Assembly: GCA_019925105.1 (NCBI GenBank)
Contig: JAHGAU010000005.1
Coordinates: forward strand, 1,178,001-1,242,000
Source of the DNA: Niebla homalea
Lineage: Eukaryota > Ascomycota > Lecanoromycetes > Lecanorales > Ramalinaceae
Direction: 5' to 3'
DNA: 64,000 nucleotides
In this document: piece after piece, positions 24,008-36,071 of the stretch
Position numbering within the stretch: position 1 is the stretch's first letter
Layout: every line of letters starts with the position of its first letter
Translations under genes and position numbers: made by a program
Notes under the pieces: model-generated
Told to the model about the DNA's origin: nothing
The model's input: the letters and a program-made list of their open reading frames with translations, nothing else
Databases searched by the model: none

Positions 24008-27000
24008 ATATTAATACTTTTTTCTTAATTATAAGGTTACTTTATATAAACTTCTTCCTTAATTAAATTATAAAGAAAAACCATCTTTATATTTATTTAC
24101 TTTAAGTCTTAATTATTAACCGCCGTTAATATAAAAAGTACTTTATAATTTATAAACTTAATTATAAAAACGAAAGTTTTATTATAATTAATACCTTCCC
24201 GTTACTTATAACCGCGGATTACTTAACGGGTTTTATATTAAATAATTAAACCGTTAACGTTTTTCTTAAGAGTATAAACTTATCGTTCCTTTAAAATGAT
24301 CATACCCGGGGGTATTATATACTTAAATATAAATATTTAAATATTATTTTTAATATAAAAGCCATATTCATCCTTTTCCGTTAATTATTAATCTATTTTA
24401 TAGTAAATATTTTTTATAACTTCTTAATGGGTTTTTAACTTAAATAGTTCCGGCTTATTCTTAAATAATATTAACGTTAAGTAATAAATATCCTTTTCTT
24501 TATTTAAAATAATAAATTTAAGGATATATCCCGGAACTTTAAATACTTAAAGATTTTAAGCTTAAGGTTACTTTAGAAAATAGTTTTAATTTCCTCCCGT
24601 AATCTATTAAATTATTACTTATTTTAATTATATTAAGTTTAAAAGTAATTTCCTCGTTTTTTAATCGGAGGTACCTTACTTATAGGTATATTATTTAAAA
24701 TATTATTAATAAAAACGTTATTATAAACTTAATTCTTATAATTCTTTTTTAAAATAGGGACTTATTAAGGTTATATATCCTTTTTTAAACGTTAAATCTT
24801 CTCCGTTAAAATATTTTTATTAAAATTATCCAGCGGAATAATCTTCCGTTCCTTAATATAAACTTTATAGAATCGTTTTATTTTCTTATTAAAGGTCCGT
24901 ACTTAAGGGTTGAAAACCCAATATATCTTAATAATCTTATTATCGTAGTTTAATAAAATAAATAAATTAACCTTCTTATTTAAGGAGGTCCGGTATTTTA
25001 TAATCTTAACTTATATTAATAACCTAATTACTTATAGGTATAATAAGTTTAATACTTAATTATTCTACGTTTAATATAAAGTAATTTTCCCTTTTAAATT
25101 AAACGTAAGTTCTTTTATAATAAAACAATTAATAATTATAATGATTTCCGGTTATAAATTCTTAAGTAAGTTTATATTATAGATTATTATATGGGTCCGT
25201 TTTTTAATTTCCTGGTTAAATCTTTTATTTATAGGGTTTTATTTAAGGCTGCTTTATATTATTAATTTATAGATAATACCATAGTCTTTAAGGTAATTTT
25301 AAAATTCCTTTAATATATATTTATTCCCGTTATTTACCCGTAAACGCTTAATTTTCCGGTTAATAGTCTTATATTTAACCTGAAATTACTTAAATTTACG
25401 GGCTATATCTAACTTATAAATTACCGAATAAACTTTTAATATATAAATAAAATCGTCCCGGAAAATAATAAAATATTTAATTATATTAAAGTTTACCGGC
25501 TTAATAAGCCCTATAACGTCTGAATAAATAAGCTTTAATAAAGTAATCCTTAACTTAAAATATCTTTTATAAGGTTAAGAAGTTATTTTATTAGAAATAT
25601 AATATATATATATTACCTCCTTTAAGGATTTTTTTTACTTCTTTTATTTATGTTTAAGGGATATCCTTATCGATACTTTAATTAACTTAATAATAAACTA
25701 AAGGCCGAAATACCTTATCTTTATATATTAAGTTAATATATTGTTTAATATATTAAATGCCGCTATTATTAATTAAGGTAATATTTAAAAATCTAATATA
25801 AAAAGTTATCCTTATTAGAAGTATATAAATTTACCGGGTCCTTTAATTATTATCCGTTTAACCTGGGAAATCATTATTTCAGCTTTATTATTTAGGAACT
25901 AAATCTTTAAAAAGAAATTTACTTTATTATCGGGGGAATAAATGGAGTTTAAAAACTTGATTATTACCTTTCTCCCGTTAATATTATAGGTTACTTAAAT
26001 AATATTAATACCGTTTATATAATTAATTTATATTAAACTTAACCTTAAGGATATTATTTAATAAGGTTAAAGGTTGTTATTAAAGAACTCTTTTTAATAA
26101 AAAAAATACTTATTATAACCGTTATTTAAGATTATTAACTTTTATAAATTAATTAAATTAACGGATATTATTATATATTTAAGTTTAACGTTTACGTTTA
26201 TTATACTATAAACCTCCCCTAGAATTAATAAATTTACCGGTATAATAATAATAATAACTTTCTTAGTTTTTAGCTTCTTTAACCTCCGGTATAACGTTTT
26301 AATCCTTTTTTTAAAGTAAAAAACTTAATAATTACTTTCCGGGTACTTATTATTACGGCCCTTTACGGTATAATAATTATACTTCTGGTTATTATATTTA
26401 GTAAAAAATTATTTATTATTAATTTTTAAAGCTATTAAATAAGACTATAAAGTAATATTAACGCGGGTTATATTAACTTATAATTCTTTATTAATAATTC
26501 TTAATATAATCTCGTTAAAATTAAAAGAATTTTAACTTAAAATAATTTAATTTTAAATTAAGTTAATATAAAAATATTATTAACCGTTATTAAAATTAAG
26601 AAAGAAAAATTGAATAACTATTAAGTTAAAGACCTTATATAACTTATTAATAATTAATATTTTAACAATATATTTACGGAATTTACGGGTAAATTAATCG
26701 ACCGTTTTATTTAAACCTTTTATTATTATTTTAAACTCTTAAGTTAACTTAATATATAAGTTTAAACCTTAAGGTTTAAAATAAATAATAAGAATAATCT
26801 AAATTTCTTTAATCGTATTTAATTTATGCATAAAATAATATATATTATCCTTATAATAAGTTTTAATAATTATAATAGCCTTAAGTTTATCCTTAGTAAT
26901 TATAGGTTTATAAAAGTTATTAAAGATTAATTAATCTTTAACTTGCTGGTATTATAATATTTATTAATGCTATTTAATTAATAACGGAATTATATTAAGG

Positions 27001-28034
27001 GAGAAACTTTTAAAAGCCAAGTCTTTAATCTTAAAGGTTATTTTCGGTAAAAAAAATAAGAACTTAAAGTCCTTAAATTAATACTTACGCATAAAGAAAT
27101 ATTAATTATTTAATTAAATTTAAACTTAAAGTTAAAATTAAATAAAAAGTCCGATAGGTTTTTTAACTTTAATGATTCTGATTTTAATTAATACTTAATT
27201 AATAAGTTATTTAAAGGTAAAAGATATTCTATATTAAATAACGGGATTTAATTTTTTACCCTTAAACGGAGCTTAAAGATTAATTTATTAAGCAGTAATA
27301 TTAAAGACTCTTTAAATACCTTTAAGCCGAAGCTATTATAAGACTTCAGCGTAAATAAAGGTAAATACTCCCTATTTACGTCTTCAGTTATTTCTTAAGT
27401 AGTTTTTCAGTTTTTTTTTTCCGGAGGTCTCTTAAGTAAAAAACGGAAGAATTTACTTTTAATTTAACGGTAAAAAATAATAAGAAAATTTCTATATTAA
27501 TAAAGCGGAATAATAATATATTTAAAGGTTTTAATAATAAAGTTTAAATTCTAAATAAAGTTTAATTTATCTTAATTAATAATAATTAATTAATAACAAA
27601 TTAAAACTTTACGGATATTTAAATTATTTTTATACCTTTTTAAAATTACTTACCCCCTTTATACTTAATATAATATAGAAAGTTAATTTCCATAATTAAT
27701 TACCGCTCTTTATTTTAAAGGTTATAATCTTTATTTATAATTATTTTATTTTTAATTTTCCGAACGTTAATTAAATTAAATAACCTTCCGGGTTAATTAA
27801 AATATAAAGGATTCAATAATTAGTTTTTAACCTTCCATTTTAAAACGTAGAATTTCGGTTTAAATAAATAAACTTTTTTCTCTTTAAATTTAATCCTTAA
27901 AAATAATCTTAATTAAGTAATTTTAAGGGTAAAATTAAGTTATATTTTTACTATATAATTAAAATTACCGTCTTAAAGATAAGATTTTTTATTATAAAAA
28001 GTGAAGGTTTAAAGTTTTTTAATTCTATAACGTT
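24008..28034 (-). pseudogene. C2 gag, protease, integrase and start of RT, decayed
   Basis: On the minus strand the segment from 28034 down is the inverted copy of C1 from about 12530: gag to about 26240, then a protease-like region (about 26250-25900) and integrase. Near 25500-25300 the frame shows segments like LIYSDVIGLIKP and a DDFIYIL block, followed by an RVNNGNKYI segment. These match the Copia integrase core around its first two catalytic Asp. L1 splits the frame at 24007/18175. A3 inserted at the right edge (TSD TTATA at 28035-28039). Confidence 0.78.
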
Positions 28035-28039
28035 TTATA

Positions 28040-28174
28040 TGTTAGAAGTGCAGAAGGCAGAGACCTCGGCTATTACCAAAAGGGAACTAGCGTACTTCCA
28101 CTTCTTATAAATAGATATCGCTTAGAACCTTATATAGTACTTAATTAAGCAAGTTATACTTTATTATTTTAATA
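28040..28174 (+). repeat. 5' LTR of Copia A3
   Basis: This 135-bp LTR begins TGTTAGAAGTGC and ends in a RIP form of CATTTCAACA. Both A3 LTRs share the same short deletion relative to the 138-bp copies (GCGTACTTCCAC in place of GCCTACTTCCTGG), as expected for a pair made in one transposition. Confidence 0.92.
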
Positions 28175-28188
28175 GGTTATAAGCCCGG
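28175..28188 (+). other. Half-tRNA primer-binding site of A3
   Basis: GGTTATAAGCCCGG lies directly after the LTR, identical to that of C1 and A6. Confidence 0.78.
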
Positions 28189-28369
28189 CTTATATACTTA
28201 TTACTGCGTTTATTAATTTAATAACCTTTAATTACGTTTTATAGCTTAAATACCTTAAGAGCCATCGCTCCGTTATTATAAGCATTATAATAACTTTTAT
28301 AATTATTATAATTATATAATTACCCAATAATCCTATCGATTTAATCCTTAGTTACCCGAAAAATAAGGA

Positions 28370-29252
28370 GGCTAGGATGAAAATAAGAAAATTAAAACGT
28401 TCTTAACTTAAATTATTATCTATACGTAGAATCGTAAGGTATAGTAACCTTATGTACCGATCTATATATACGCTATAAGGGTATAGTAATACCTATAGGG
28501 CCGTTAAATCGGCGGATCCCTAATAAATACGTTAATACCTTTAAAGAATAAAAGGAAACGTTTATTTATTATTAAAACGATTAAAACGGCCTATAAAGCC
28601 TACTATTATATATATTTAGCCTTTTAATTAAGTTAATTATTTAATTTAAGTTATTATTATTTTAACCTTATATTAAAGTTTACTTTAATTACCGTATTAA
28701 AGTTTAAATATAAAAAGAAATAAAATACTTACCTTTAAAACTCTTTTTTTTTTATTAAAATTATTAAGGCTTAAATTAATTATAACTTTATTTCTAGGGG
28801 CTTTTATTAAAATTATTAAGAATACGTTAATTATCTTAATCTATATGTTCTATTATTTTAATTATCTTAATCTATATGTTCTATTATTTTAATTAATAAT
28901 TAAATTACTTATCCTTAAATAACGTTTTTTTGCCCGGCGCATTATATATATTTTATAAGCTTTACGTCTTAAACAGTCCGTTAAAATTAAGAAGCTTTAT
29001 TATTTATTAACCTTTAAAGTATAATTCTTACTAAATAAAAAGAAACTCCGAGCCCGTTACCGTTTACTTTATAAGACGTTTCGGTTTATACGTATTTTAT
29101 TTAAGAAAGCTATAGTCTTTAAGGATAACGATTTAAAGTATTATTTATTATTATTATTATTTAAGTTATCTTTATTTAAAGGCTTAATATTATTAATTAT
29201 AATCCCGTCGCTTTTAACGATATAGATTTCTTTAACCTTTAAGCTAAATTAC

Positions 29253-29333
<81 letters not shown>

Positions 29334-30248
29334 CATTATATCCGACCCCTTTAAGATTACCGGTATTTTTAATAAAATTGTTAAGCTTAAGAATAACCTT
29401 AAGTATATTATATAAGAACGTAAAATAAGTAAAAAACTTAAGTTTACCCGGTTTAATTACTGGATTATAGATTTTAATTTACGCCCTATTAAAATTAAAG
29501 TTCTTAAGGGTAATAAGTTCATAAAAGCTTAAGATATTTACGATTAAGGGCACTTTATAATTTATACCGTAATCCGTATAAGGATTAAGGGGATTAATTA
29601 ATATATTATTAAAAATATTAAGAATATTAAAATAACGTAAAATACCCTTTATACTTAATATTAATTTAAGGGCTTAAATTATTTTACGTTAGCCCTTAAG
29701 CGTTTTACTTCTTTTACCCTTAATTAATACTTAAATCCAAATAAGTATTATAATAAATATTAAGATTTTTTTAATAAATTATAGAACTTCTAGGGTATAA
29801 TCGTTATTAATAATAACGTACTTATTTAATAGTTTTATAAAAGCTTCGGCTTAAAATATAAAGTTTATATTAATTAATATAACAATAAGTATAAGCCGTT
29901 TTAAACGGTTAATAATAATATTAACGTTTTAAAATACGTATTTATTTATATCATTAATCGGTTTCTTTAATATAAAGCTTTAAATAAAACGTTTATATTT
30001 AATACTTTAACTTTTATAGTTATTATTACCGATCTACGTTTCCGGGACGATATTTACCTTAATAACTTTATTTTATTCCGTATTCCTTTATAATTTAATA
30101 TCCGTTAAAGTTATTACGTTAAGGTTTTATAAAAGAAACGTTTTTATATTGTTACTGGCTATTATTTACTTTACGGATATAATAAATTGACTTATAATAA
30201 TAATAATAATAATACCGGTATCGGTAACGATTAAAAACGCCGGCGTTA
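28370..30248 (+). pseudogene. A3 gag, decayed
   Basis: A Copia-type gag frame follows the leader. It carries a trinucleotide array (see 29253) and, from about 29455, a stretch that starts like WIIDFNLRPIKIK. The C-terminal part near 30180-30215 is Asn-rich, where a zinc knuckle would be expected. L2 interrupts at 30260. A 31-bp direct repeat at 28829-28859 and 28860-28890 is unique to this copy; A6 has one unit. Confidence 0.65.
29253..29333 (+). repeat. (TTA)n microsatellite within A3 gag
   Basis: About 27 TTA units lie inside the gag region. The same site in A4 holds about 27 reversed units (48837-48918). In A6 the array is shorter and interrupted (about 58513-58563). Confidence 0.9.
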
Positions 30249-30295
30249 TAATAACGGTAACAATCCGATAATATTATAACGTGGAAAAAAAAGAA

Positions 30296-31930
30296 ATGGC
30301 GACGAACAACGGGACCCCAGAGGTCAGAAACGATGCACGCGTATATAACTTAAGTAATAGTGAGGATAATACCTTAAATACAATAAGCGGAAGCGGAATA
30401 ATAATAAAAATAAAAAGGGAGGAAAAGCAAGTAGCTTAAATTAATAAAAACGGTAATAAATCGTATAAACAACGCGATAAATATAAAATAAAAAAACCTT
30501 AAATTAAATAAAAAGCCTGTAATTAATAAAATACGGGTAAAGGAATATATATAACGTATAAAAATATTATTATAAGGAATAATAAATAAAGGGCGGAAAG
30601 GACGAAAACGGTACGCAGGGACGGATAAAGGATAAACGGAAGCGTAAAAGGTTTTATTAAATATATATAAATTAAAAAAAAACTAAATAAAAATAAGAAG
30701 ATACCAGGTAAATAAGAATAAGTTATAAAAAGAAATAATTATTAAATACGTAGAAAAGAAATAAAAAAAGAAAAAACGATAAAGGCATGAAAAGGCTTCC
30801 TTATAATTATATAAAAAGACATTACGTTAAAGACCTGGCCGATACTATAAATTAAACTATAAAAAATAAAAGACTTTTATATATAGATACGGGGAGAAAT
30901 TTAAGGGAATTAAAAAGATTACGTAAAGCCTAAAAAACAATAATAAAAACGTTAACGGACGGAAATAAAAAAAATAAAAAGAATATATATGAAGTAAAAA
31001 AGCGATAGGGGAAACTTTAAGGAAAAGAGTAGGGATAAGTTAAGCAATAAAAGCCGTAAAAATAATATTAATATTAATAATAAAAGAAATAAAAACGGGG
31101 GAGAAAATGGCGGCATTAAAAAAAATAAGGATAATAATTATATGACTATTAAGTGAAGAAAAGAAAAATATAACGGCGAAAATAAACCCGTTATAATTAA
31201 AAAAACGTTTAAGGTAATAAGAAAACCATTAATAAAATAAATTATTACAATATATAAATTATAAAGCGGGAATATATTCCTTAATATAGCCTTATTAAAG
31301 GCGAAAAAAAGGCTAAAGAAATTAAAGGGATAAACCGGTAAAAAAAGGTATAAAACGGTAAAAATATTAAGGTAATTTTTTATTATTATAGTAAATAGGA
31401 TATATTTAATAAGGTTTATAAGGGAAAAAGGGGAAGTTACCTTAAAACGGATAGAAATGGAGAATGTAATCCTTTACTTTAAGTTAAAGATTATTAATTA
31501 TAATCTCCTTTTTATAATAAAAAGGCTAAACGCTTTTAATCATATAAAAAAATACTTTACGGTTATCTTAAGTATAACGATAATAAAAATATATAATAAT
31601 ATCCTTAATAAAAAGGTAATAAAGGGTAAGTCCTTTAAATTAATAAGACCTTAAAACCGGGCAGCGGATATTTATTAATACTTTAAATATTAAGGATACG
31701 GATATATTATTACGAGATACCTTAATAATATAAAGTATACGGTATATATTAAAAAAATATAATATATATAAATACGTTAACTTAATAATAAAAAGCTTAA
31801 TAAAAATAACGTTAAAATACGTAACGTATAATAATAATAATTACTTAACGTAAAACTTATAATATATAATAAAAGCAAAGGAAACTTAACGTAAAAAGAT
31901 TAAAATAACGGTTAAAATTTAATATTATAA
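30296..31930 (+). pseudogene. L2 ORF1 (gag-like, zinc knuckles), decayed
   Basis: ATG at 30296 starts a frame reading MATNNGTPEVRNDARV before stops accumulate. Near 31457-31654 a 65-codon stretch happens to stay open. Just downstream (about 31665-31870) two zinc-knuckle remnants are legible: QYFKYQGYGH and YNNNYLT, where CxxCxGxGH and CxxCxxxH patterns would be expected, with Cys changed to Tyr. This is the usual build of fungal Tad-type ORF1 proteins, which bind the element RNA. Confidence 0.72.
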
Positions 31931-32029
31931 TTTATATGAATTTAAACCGGTAAAGTAATTAAAAACGGTTCTAAAATATAAATAAAACTTATTAAACGGG
32001 GAAGGGTAAAGCGTAATAATTAATAATAT

Positions 32030-35000
32030 AAAAAAAAGGAAGCTTATAACGATATTAATCTTTAAGGCCGGCCGTTTAACCAGGATTATTATTATAGCGA
32101 GAAAATTAAAATAAATAACGCTTAACCTTAAGGAGAAATTATTTATATAAATAAAAGTTAATAAAGAAAACCTAATACACGTTGATATCTAATATATTTA
32201 TATTTTTAAAAGTAATATAATATAACGTACGTAAAAAAGTAATTAAAATTATAATATTAATATTTAAATTTAAGGAAATAAAAAATATTAATATTATAGC
32301 GATATAGGAACCGTTATATAATCTATATATTTACTTTTTAATTAACCCGGGAGATAATTTCTACTTAATTTTTAAAGGTAATAAGATAATATAAATATAT
32401 TTTTTTATTAATAAAAGGCTAAATATAAATAGTTAAAACGTTATTTATTACGGAGGGAACCTATATATACTCCGGATCATATAAGAAAGGGATATTAAGG
32501 GTATTTTAAATATTTATAATATATATAATCCGTTACCGGCCAATAAAAAAAGATTTTTTATAATCCCGTTACTTAAGGATATTATAACCGTATTTAATAA
32601 GTACCTCTTAATAAAGGACTTTAATCTTTATCACGTTTAATAAAATAAAAACGGTTATATAATTAATTATATTAAATTTAAGGAATTATTAATAATTATT
32701 ATATAATTTAACCTTACGTTATTAACGCCGAAAAAAGCTATTATATAAAAAAGTTATAAACTTAAGATTACGATTAATTTAATATTTAACTTAGAAAATA
32801 TTATTAACTTAATTATAATATACGGACCTTAAAAGGATTTAAAATATAATTTAAATTACGTCCCGATATAAATAACCTTAAATTAATCCATTAACGTAAC
32901 TCCGTTTTTACCGTTTAAATAAGCGTAAAAAACGGTTAAAAAAGTAGAAATATTAATAAAAATAATAAAAATAATATTTTAATTAACGGAGCTTCCTTAG
33001 CTTAATAATAAGGAATAAATTAACCGTTTTATAAAATAAATAATAAAGGCTTTAAATGAAGTAATTAATATTATAATTTTAATAATAAAGCCGTCTTAAA
33101 AAGTTAAAATTTATTAAAATAAAAAATATATAAAAATAATTATAAAGGTAAAAGCGCTTATAAAATAAATTATTAAATATAAAAATTAAAAAACGTTTTA
33201 ATGATTAAAAAAAACTTAAAAAGAAAAAGAGAAAATTATCCAGAAAATTAAGTAGATATACTTCCGGGCTATAGTATATAATTTAACGGTTTCCCCCTAT
33301 AATATTTAAAAGTTAATAAAATATAATAAAGAATAAAGTGAAAAACTTAAATTTATTCTTAAGTTTTTACCTTTAAAAAAATTAAACGGTATAGTAATAA
33401 ATATTTTTAACGGCAAAATTAAGGCTCTTAAAGAGGCGTTCTTTCCTTTATTACCGGAAGTTAACTTAATAGATATTAACGGTATAATATATTTTAAATT
33501 AATAATAATAAGTAAAATAATAATCCAAAAAATAATAATTAAAACGATTAATAAGCTAAAGAAGAATAAAGCCCCCGGACTTAACGGTATATTAAATAAG
33601 TTTTTATTTATAATAACGTTATTATTCAGAGAGGTCTTTATTTATTTATTTTAAGCTTATTTTAATATAAAATATTATTTTTATAAATTTAAAAAGGCTA
33701 AAATAATTATCCTTAAGAAGCCGGTTAAGTTAAATTACTCAAAGGTAAAGTCATATAAACCTATAATACTCCTTTATATATTAAGGAAAGCTTTAAAAAC
33801 GGTAATCGTAAAGATTTTAAGTGATTACGTAAAAGGGTATAAATTACTTTTTAATTAATAAATAAAAACAAAAAAAGGATGGTTGACGGAAACGGCTTTT
33901 AAAGGCTTAATTAATAACGTATATATAGTATAAAATTATAAGAAAAAATATATTATAAGTTTTTTTCTTTAAATATTATAAAAGCGTTTAATAAAATAAA
34001 TTATTAAAGGTTACTATATAATTTACGGAAAAAAAGGGTTTTATTTTTCCTTATAAATTAAATAAAAAATTTCTTAAATAATTAAGTAACGTTAATTAAC
34101 CTAGGATAGAAAATAAATATAATAAAGCCCGCAATAATAGGGATTCTTTAAAGGTTATTTATCTCTTTAATCCTATTTTTATTCTTTAACGGCCCGTTTA
34201 TTGAAAACTTAATAAAATTAAAATAAAAAGTTTAAATAAAAAACTTTATTAATAATATTTACCTTTTAACCTATAATACGTTTATTTATATAAATTATTT
34301 AAAGCTAAAATAAACTTATAAAGTTTATTTATAATAAGTAAAAATATATAAGGTTTAATTTATCCCGTATAAATATAAATTCGTTTATATAATAAAGAAC
34401 CCAAAGCTATATAATATAATAACTATAATAAACTTAAGTAATATAACGGTAAAACCGGAAGCCAGTATTAAGGTATTTAATTTATAAATTAATAGGAAAT
34501 TAAACTAAAAAAACCATATAAAAAAGGTTTAAAAGAAAATAATTTTATAAGAAAAAGGTTTTATTTACCTTACGGCGTTAACGTAAAAAGCTACCTTATA
34601 AAAGGCTAGAACCGTTTATTAAGCGGTTATAAAGCTTACGATAACGTACGCGGTAATTATTTAATACATACCCAAAAATACGCTTAAATATAAGAAAAAG
34701 CCCGTCCGGTAATTATAAAAGGTTTAAAATTAATACTTAAGAATAATAAGTAAAGTATATAAAGCGACTCCCGTCCCAATATTGGAATCTGAAGTCTTTA
34801 TACCATTAATAAAGCTGGCTTTAAATTAAATAATCGCTTAAATAAGGCTTAAAAAAGGTATAAATTCAGTTACGCTAATAGGAAATAAATATATTCACCA
34901 AAACTATAAAAAACCTTAAATAAAAAAGCGTAGGAAAAAGGTATTTACCCCCCCTATAGAAGTCAAATTAAAGTAAATTAAAAAAAATATTAATTTAACT

Positions 35001-35650
35001 TACGTTTAAGAAGTTAATATAAAAGTATATAAACTTTTATTTAAAGTAAAAACGGCGGAAAAGAAAAAGGCCGCAAAAACGAAGTTAATAATAATTACTT
35101 TATAAACCAGAAAAAGGTAAATAAAGCGTTAACGTAAATATAAAGAATCAATCCCTTAAAAGCGATAATATCCTGCGTTAAATAACAATAAAATTATTAA
35201 TAAATATTTCCGGTATTACGGGATTATAAGGAAAAATAATAATACGTTAATAATTTAACTCCGGATAAATAAAAACGGTTTAATTTATTTCCTCTTTATT
35301 ATATATATTAATGGCCGGATTAACGTTAATTATAAGTATAAATAATGAAAATAAAACGTTATATATATATTAATCTTTTATTTATTATTTAAGGAGCTTA
35401 AACCGGGATTAATTAAAAAGGTAAGGATTAATAATTATCATTAAATACTTATTAATAAAAAGGGTATTAAAGCGGCCGTTAAATTTATAATAATTACGGG
35501 CTTATTATTATAGTTTAGCCTAATTAAGGAAATAAAAAAAATAATTAAGAACTTAATTAAAAAACTTTATTATTAACTTAAGGATAGAAAGTAATAACGG
35601 GAAAACTATATTTAATAAAGGGTTAAAAAGGTTATAAATATTAAGGCGGT
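32030..35650 (+). pseudogene. L2 ORF2 (AP endonuclease, reverse transcriptase), decayed
   Basis: The endonuclease frame shows IIAIQEPLYNPYIYF near 32294-32338 (the QEP motif), FFINKRLN near 32402, and KDFNLYH near 32615-32633 where the family has GDFNLHH. The RT part starts near 33540, with NKAPGLNGILNKF at about 33569 (family GxAPGPDGIPN). The active site lies near 34225-34260, reading FINNIYLLTY where FVDD.. is expected, both Asp now Asn. A possible RNase H remnant near 35310 is too weak to call. The product would nick DNA and copy the element RNA by target-primed synthesis. Confidence 0.76.
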
Positions 35651-36071
35651 ATAAAAAATGATATTTATTGGTTAATAGAATCGTATAAATAAAATAATAA
35701 TAATATATATATTAATAAGGATATTTAATAATATAATTAAAATTTTAAAATTTTAATATTAAATAAACCCGTAAAATAACGGAAGAATAATAAATTTAAA
35801 AGTAACCCTTAAATAAATTTAATTATAATATTATAGGTTTTCTTAGAAAAAACATATAAATAAATTCTTACTCTTTAAATAGCCGTAAATACTCTTAACC
35901 CTTAAAACGTAAATAAAAACTAGGTAGATACCGGTTTTTATTCTTAACGTTATGGATATCGGGTTTTTTACGGTTATTAATAAAATTAAATGGCCGAGTA
36001 TTAGGGAATGCCGGAATTAACTTAGCTAGATCCGTAGTATAAATCAATTAATCAATCAATAATAACGGTAA

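Larger units (their letters stand above)
30261..36059 (+). mobile_element. Full-length LINE (Tad1-like) L2, nested in A3
   Basis: This 5,799-bp element lies between 12-bp target duplications TAATAACGGTAA (30249-30260 and 36060-36071). The 3' end is (AATC)n at about 36042-36059. The unbroken A sequence can be read in A4 (reversed, near 47880), confirming the empty site. It is nearly the same length as L1, so both look complete. The first 100 bases of ORF1 are almost free of RIP, while the rest is heavily mutated. Confidence 0.93.

Noticed and set aside
29253..29333. Possible telomeric or CRISPR-like array
   Set aside because: It is a simple TTA microsatellite without spacers, found at the same gag position in other copies.
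31457..31654. 65-codon open frame as an independent small protein
   Set aside because: It lies in the LINE ORF1 just before the zinc-knuckle remnants and is best read as a surviving fragment of it.
35310..35600. RNase H domain at the end of LINE L2 ORF2
   Set aside because: Only a weak YINGR-like segment is visible and the frame could not be followed, so it was not called.
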